In this document: in pieces, positions 6,892 to 8,313 of the stretch | Layout of the letters: each line of letters opens with the position of its first letter | How positions within the stretch are numbered: position 1 is the first letter of the stretch | Assembly: GCA_018400545.1 (NCBI GenBank) | Contig: JAGYLT010000091.1 | Coordinates: 1 to 8,313 of the forward strand | DNA from: Bacteroidales bacterium | Lineage (GTDB): Bacteria; Bacteroidota; Bacteroidia; Bacteroidales; 4484-276 | DNA length: 8,313 bases | Direction of reading: 5' to 3' | Translations under genes and position numbers: made by a program | Notes under the pieces: model-generated | Told to the model about the DNA's origin: nothing | Database searches by the model: none | The model's input: only the letters and a program-made list of their open reading frames with translations

Positions 6892-8091
6892 ATGAATTTA
6901 AGCAACAACGAACGACTGATGCCCCGGGAAGAAATGCTGGAGGTGGCCAGAAAAGGCAAAAAGTTTTCGATAGGATTACCAAAAGAGACCTCATTCCAGG
7001 AGAAGCGCATTGCGCTCATCCCTGACGCCGTGAACATGCTGGTTGAAAACGGCCATGAGGTAATGCCATTCAACGTGAAGCCGGGACTGGCGCACACTTC
7101 ACCTGACAGCGTTTATGCCGAACGGCTGCGGCTGGTGGAAACGGCCGAAGAAATATTCAAATCCGATATCGTGCTCAAGGTAGCCCCCCTCTCCACGAAC
7201 GAGGTGAATTACATGAAAGGGAAGCAAACCGTGTTGAGCGCCCTGCACCTCACCGGCCGCAACAAGGAATATTTTAAAACCCTCATGGGCAAAAAAATCA
7301 CGGCCATTGCTTTCGAATATATCAAGGATAAATCCAACGCATCGCCGGTGGTGAAATCCATTAGCGAAATTGCCGGTACGGCCTCCGTTCATATTGCCGC
7401 CGAATATTTGTCGAATGAGAAATTCGGAAATGGAAATATGCTTGGCGGGTTCACAGGGATTTCACCCTCCGAAGTGGTGATCGTAGGAGCCGGCACTGTG
7501 GGCGAATACGCCAGCAAAGTTGCCCTGGGCATGGGAGCCATGGTTAAGATTTTCGATAACTCCATTTACAAACTTCAACGCATCAAATCCACCCTTAATC
7601 CAAACCTGTTCACTTCAACGCTGCAGCAATCGGAACTGGTGCGTGCGCTCAAAACCGCCGATGCAGTGATCTGCGCCATCCATTCAAAATATGAACGCTC
7701 ACCCGTAATCATCACCGAAGAGATGGTGGGTGGCATGAAAGAAGGCTCGGTGATTGTAGATGTAAGCATCGACCAGGGCGGATGTGTTGAATCCTCAAGG
7801 ATCACCTCCCATAACGATCCGGTTTTTTCCTATGCGGGCGTTACCCATTACTGCGTGCCCAACATAGCCTCGCGATTTCCGCAAACCGCTTCCAAAGCCA
7901 TCAGCAACTTTTTTGCACCCGTGCTCATTAAAGCCGGCGAAATGGGTGGAATGGACAACCTCCTGAGCAGGGATTTTTATTTCCGGCAGGGCGTTTATCT
8001 ATACAACGGAACCCTCACCAACAAGGTTATCGGAGATTGTTTTGGGTTTTCCTACCAGGACATCGATTTACTGATGGCGGCATTTCACTAA
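6892..8091 (+). CDS. Alanine dehydrogenase-family protein (Ald / PntA-like NAD-dependent enzyme)
   Basis: A 399-residue protein of the alanine dehydrogenase/transhydrogenase-alpha family. Members of this family catalyse L-alanine + NAD+ to pyruvate + ammonia + NADH. After an N-terminal extension of about 24 residues, the catalytic domain opens with FSIGLPKET (25-33) and EKRIALIP, where Arg39 equals the substrate-binding Arg15 of M. tuberculosis Ald. ALHL has the catalytic His119 (Mtb His96), and the NAD-binding Rossmann loop is VGAGTVGEYA (198-207). VDVSIDQGGC (289-298) carries the conserved Asp294, and CVPNIASRFPQT (321-332) is the segment after it. One departure: LKVAPL (95-100) has Ala98 where Ald proteins have the second lysine of LKVKEP (Mtb Lys75). 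PntA also lacks that lysine, but this protein is single-domain and otherwise Ald-like. The ATG at 6892 is the first; Met10 (ATG at 6919) is an alternative start. Family assignment is firm, exact reaction less so. Confidence 0.85.
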   Translation: MNLSNNERLMPREEMLEVARKGKKFSIGLPKETSFQEKRIALIPDAVNMLVENGHEVMPFNVKPGLAHTSPDSVYAERLRLVETAEEIFKSDIVLKVAPLSTNEVNYMKGKQTVLSALHLTGRNKEYFKTLMGKKITAIAFEYIKDKSNASPVVKSISEIAGTASVHIAAEYLSNEKFGNGNMLGGFTGISPSEVVIVGAGTVGEYASKVALGMGAMVKIFDNSIYKLQRIKSTLNPNLFTSTLQQSELVRALKTADAVICAIHSKYERSPVIITEEMVGGMKEGSVIVDVSIDQGGCVESSRITSHNDPVFSYAGVTHYCVPNIASRFPQTASKAISNFFAPVLIKAGEMGGMDNLLSRDFYFRQGVYLYNGTLTNKVIGDCFGFSYQDIDLLMAAFH

Positions 8092-8097
8092 AAAAAA

Positions 8098-8125
8098 AAT
8101 CCCGCCCCCTTTCAGGAACGGGATT
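8098..8125. terminator. Bidirectional hairpin terminator between converging genes
   Basis: AATCCCG (8098-8104) pairs with CGGGATT (8119-8125), and an inner CCT/AGG pair (8108-8110 with 8114-8116) closes a TTC loop. A run of A precedes it (8090-8099), which reads as a T-run on the minus strand, and TTCTTAT follows on the plus strand. It begins a few bases after the ald-like stop and 27 bp beyond the stop of the minus-strand gene. It probably serves both, more strongly for the minus strand. Confidence 0.8.
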
Positions 8126-8152
8126 CTTATCAACCATCAAAAGCAGTGAAAA

Positions 8153-8313
8153 TTAGTTGATAACTACTTTTTGGTAATGTGTACCATTTAAGGTTCTTAC
8201 CTTCACAAGATAAACGCCTTTGGGCTGCAATGACAGGTCTATCCTTGTCTTTTCGTTGACCATAGCATTGAAAACTTCATTTCCAAAGGCATCGAAAACG
8301 GTAATACCGGTCT
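8153..8313 (-). CDS. C-terminal end of a T9SS type A sorting-domain protein (partial)
   Basis: A frame open from the window edge ends at the TAA at 8153-8155, giving 52 residues. It opens with TGITVFDAFGNEVF and ends GVYLVKVRTLNGTHYQKVVIN-style: a beta-rich ITVFD segment, a Leu-X-Leu-X-Pro-Lys-Gly-Val-Tyr turn (27-34), and a final basic/hydrophobic KVVIN. This is the typical type A C-terminal sorting domain that directs proteins through the type IX secretion system, where PorU-type sortase removes it and the cargo is released or attached to the cell surface. The passenger part and its function lie outside the window. The gene converges on the ald-like gene, and the terminator at 8098-8125 lies just after its stop. 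Confidence 0.85.
   Translation of the reverse strand, partial: TGITVFDAFGNEVFNAMVNEKTRIDLSLQPKGVYLVKVRTLNGTHYQKVVIN

Noticed and set aside
6892..8091. PntA subunit of membrane transhydrogenase
   Set aside because: No pntB or membrane segments follow, the gene ends in a terminator, and IDQGGC and the LHL histidine are Ald-like.

Overview
The window looks like ordinary chromosomal DNA of a member of the Bacteroidota (Bacteroidetes). Four things point there: an LpxC-FabZ fusion protein, a PorX-type response regulator with a PglZ domain, a C-terminal type IX secretion system (T9SS) sorting domain, and promoter-like sequences of the Bacteroidota form TAnnTTTG without clear Shine-Dalgarno sites. 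I would not assign it below class level. There is no sign of mobile elements, CRISPR, tRNA or rRNA genes, and no broken gene. The two end genes are cut only by the window edges.

Left half, minus strand (read from 4606 down to 1): an HD-domain phosphohydrolase, then lpxD, a 251-bp gap with a good promoter match and two tiny possible leader frames, then lpxC-fabZ and lpxA (partial). The last two are 4 bp apart. LpxA, LpxC and LpxD are the first three acyl/deacetylation steps of lipid A synthesis. FabZ draws on the same 3-hydroxyacyl-ACP pool as LpxA and LpxD, so this is a compact outer-membrane lipid module.

Centre: a 193-bp divergent intergenic region carries an 11-bp perfect inverted repeat and opposed promoter-like motifs. 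It separates the lipid A block from porX.

Right half, plus strand: porX (T9SS regulator), then tsaE 16 bp downstream (ATPase for the tRNA t6A modification), then an alanine-dehydrogenase-family gene behind its own promoter-like motif. A hairpin terminator at 8098-8125 lies between this gene and a converging minus-strand gene, of which only the last 52 codons are visible. Those codons encode a T9SS type A sorting domain, so a T9SS cargo gene lies 1.8 kb from a T9SS regulator.

I did not find a clearly new system. The points most worth a second look are the divergent lipid A/porX control region, the lpxC leader, the alanine-dehydrogenase homologue without the second conserved lysine, and the TTG start of the HD gene.
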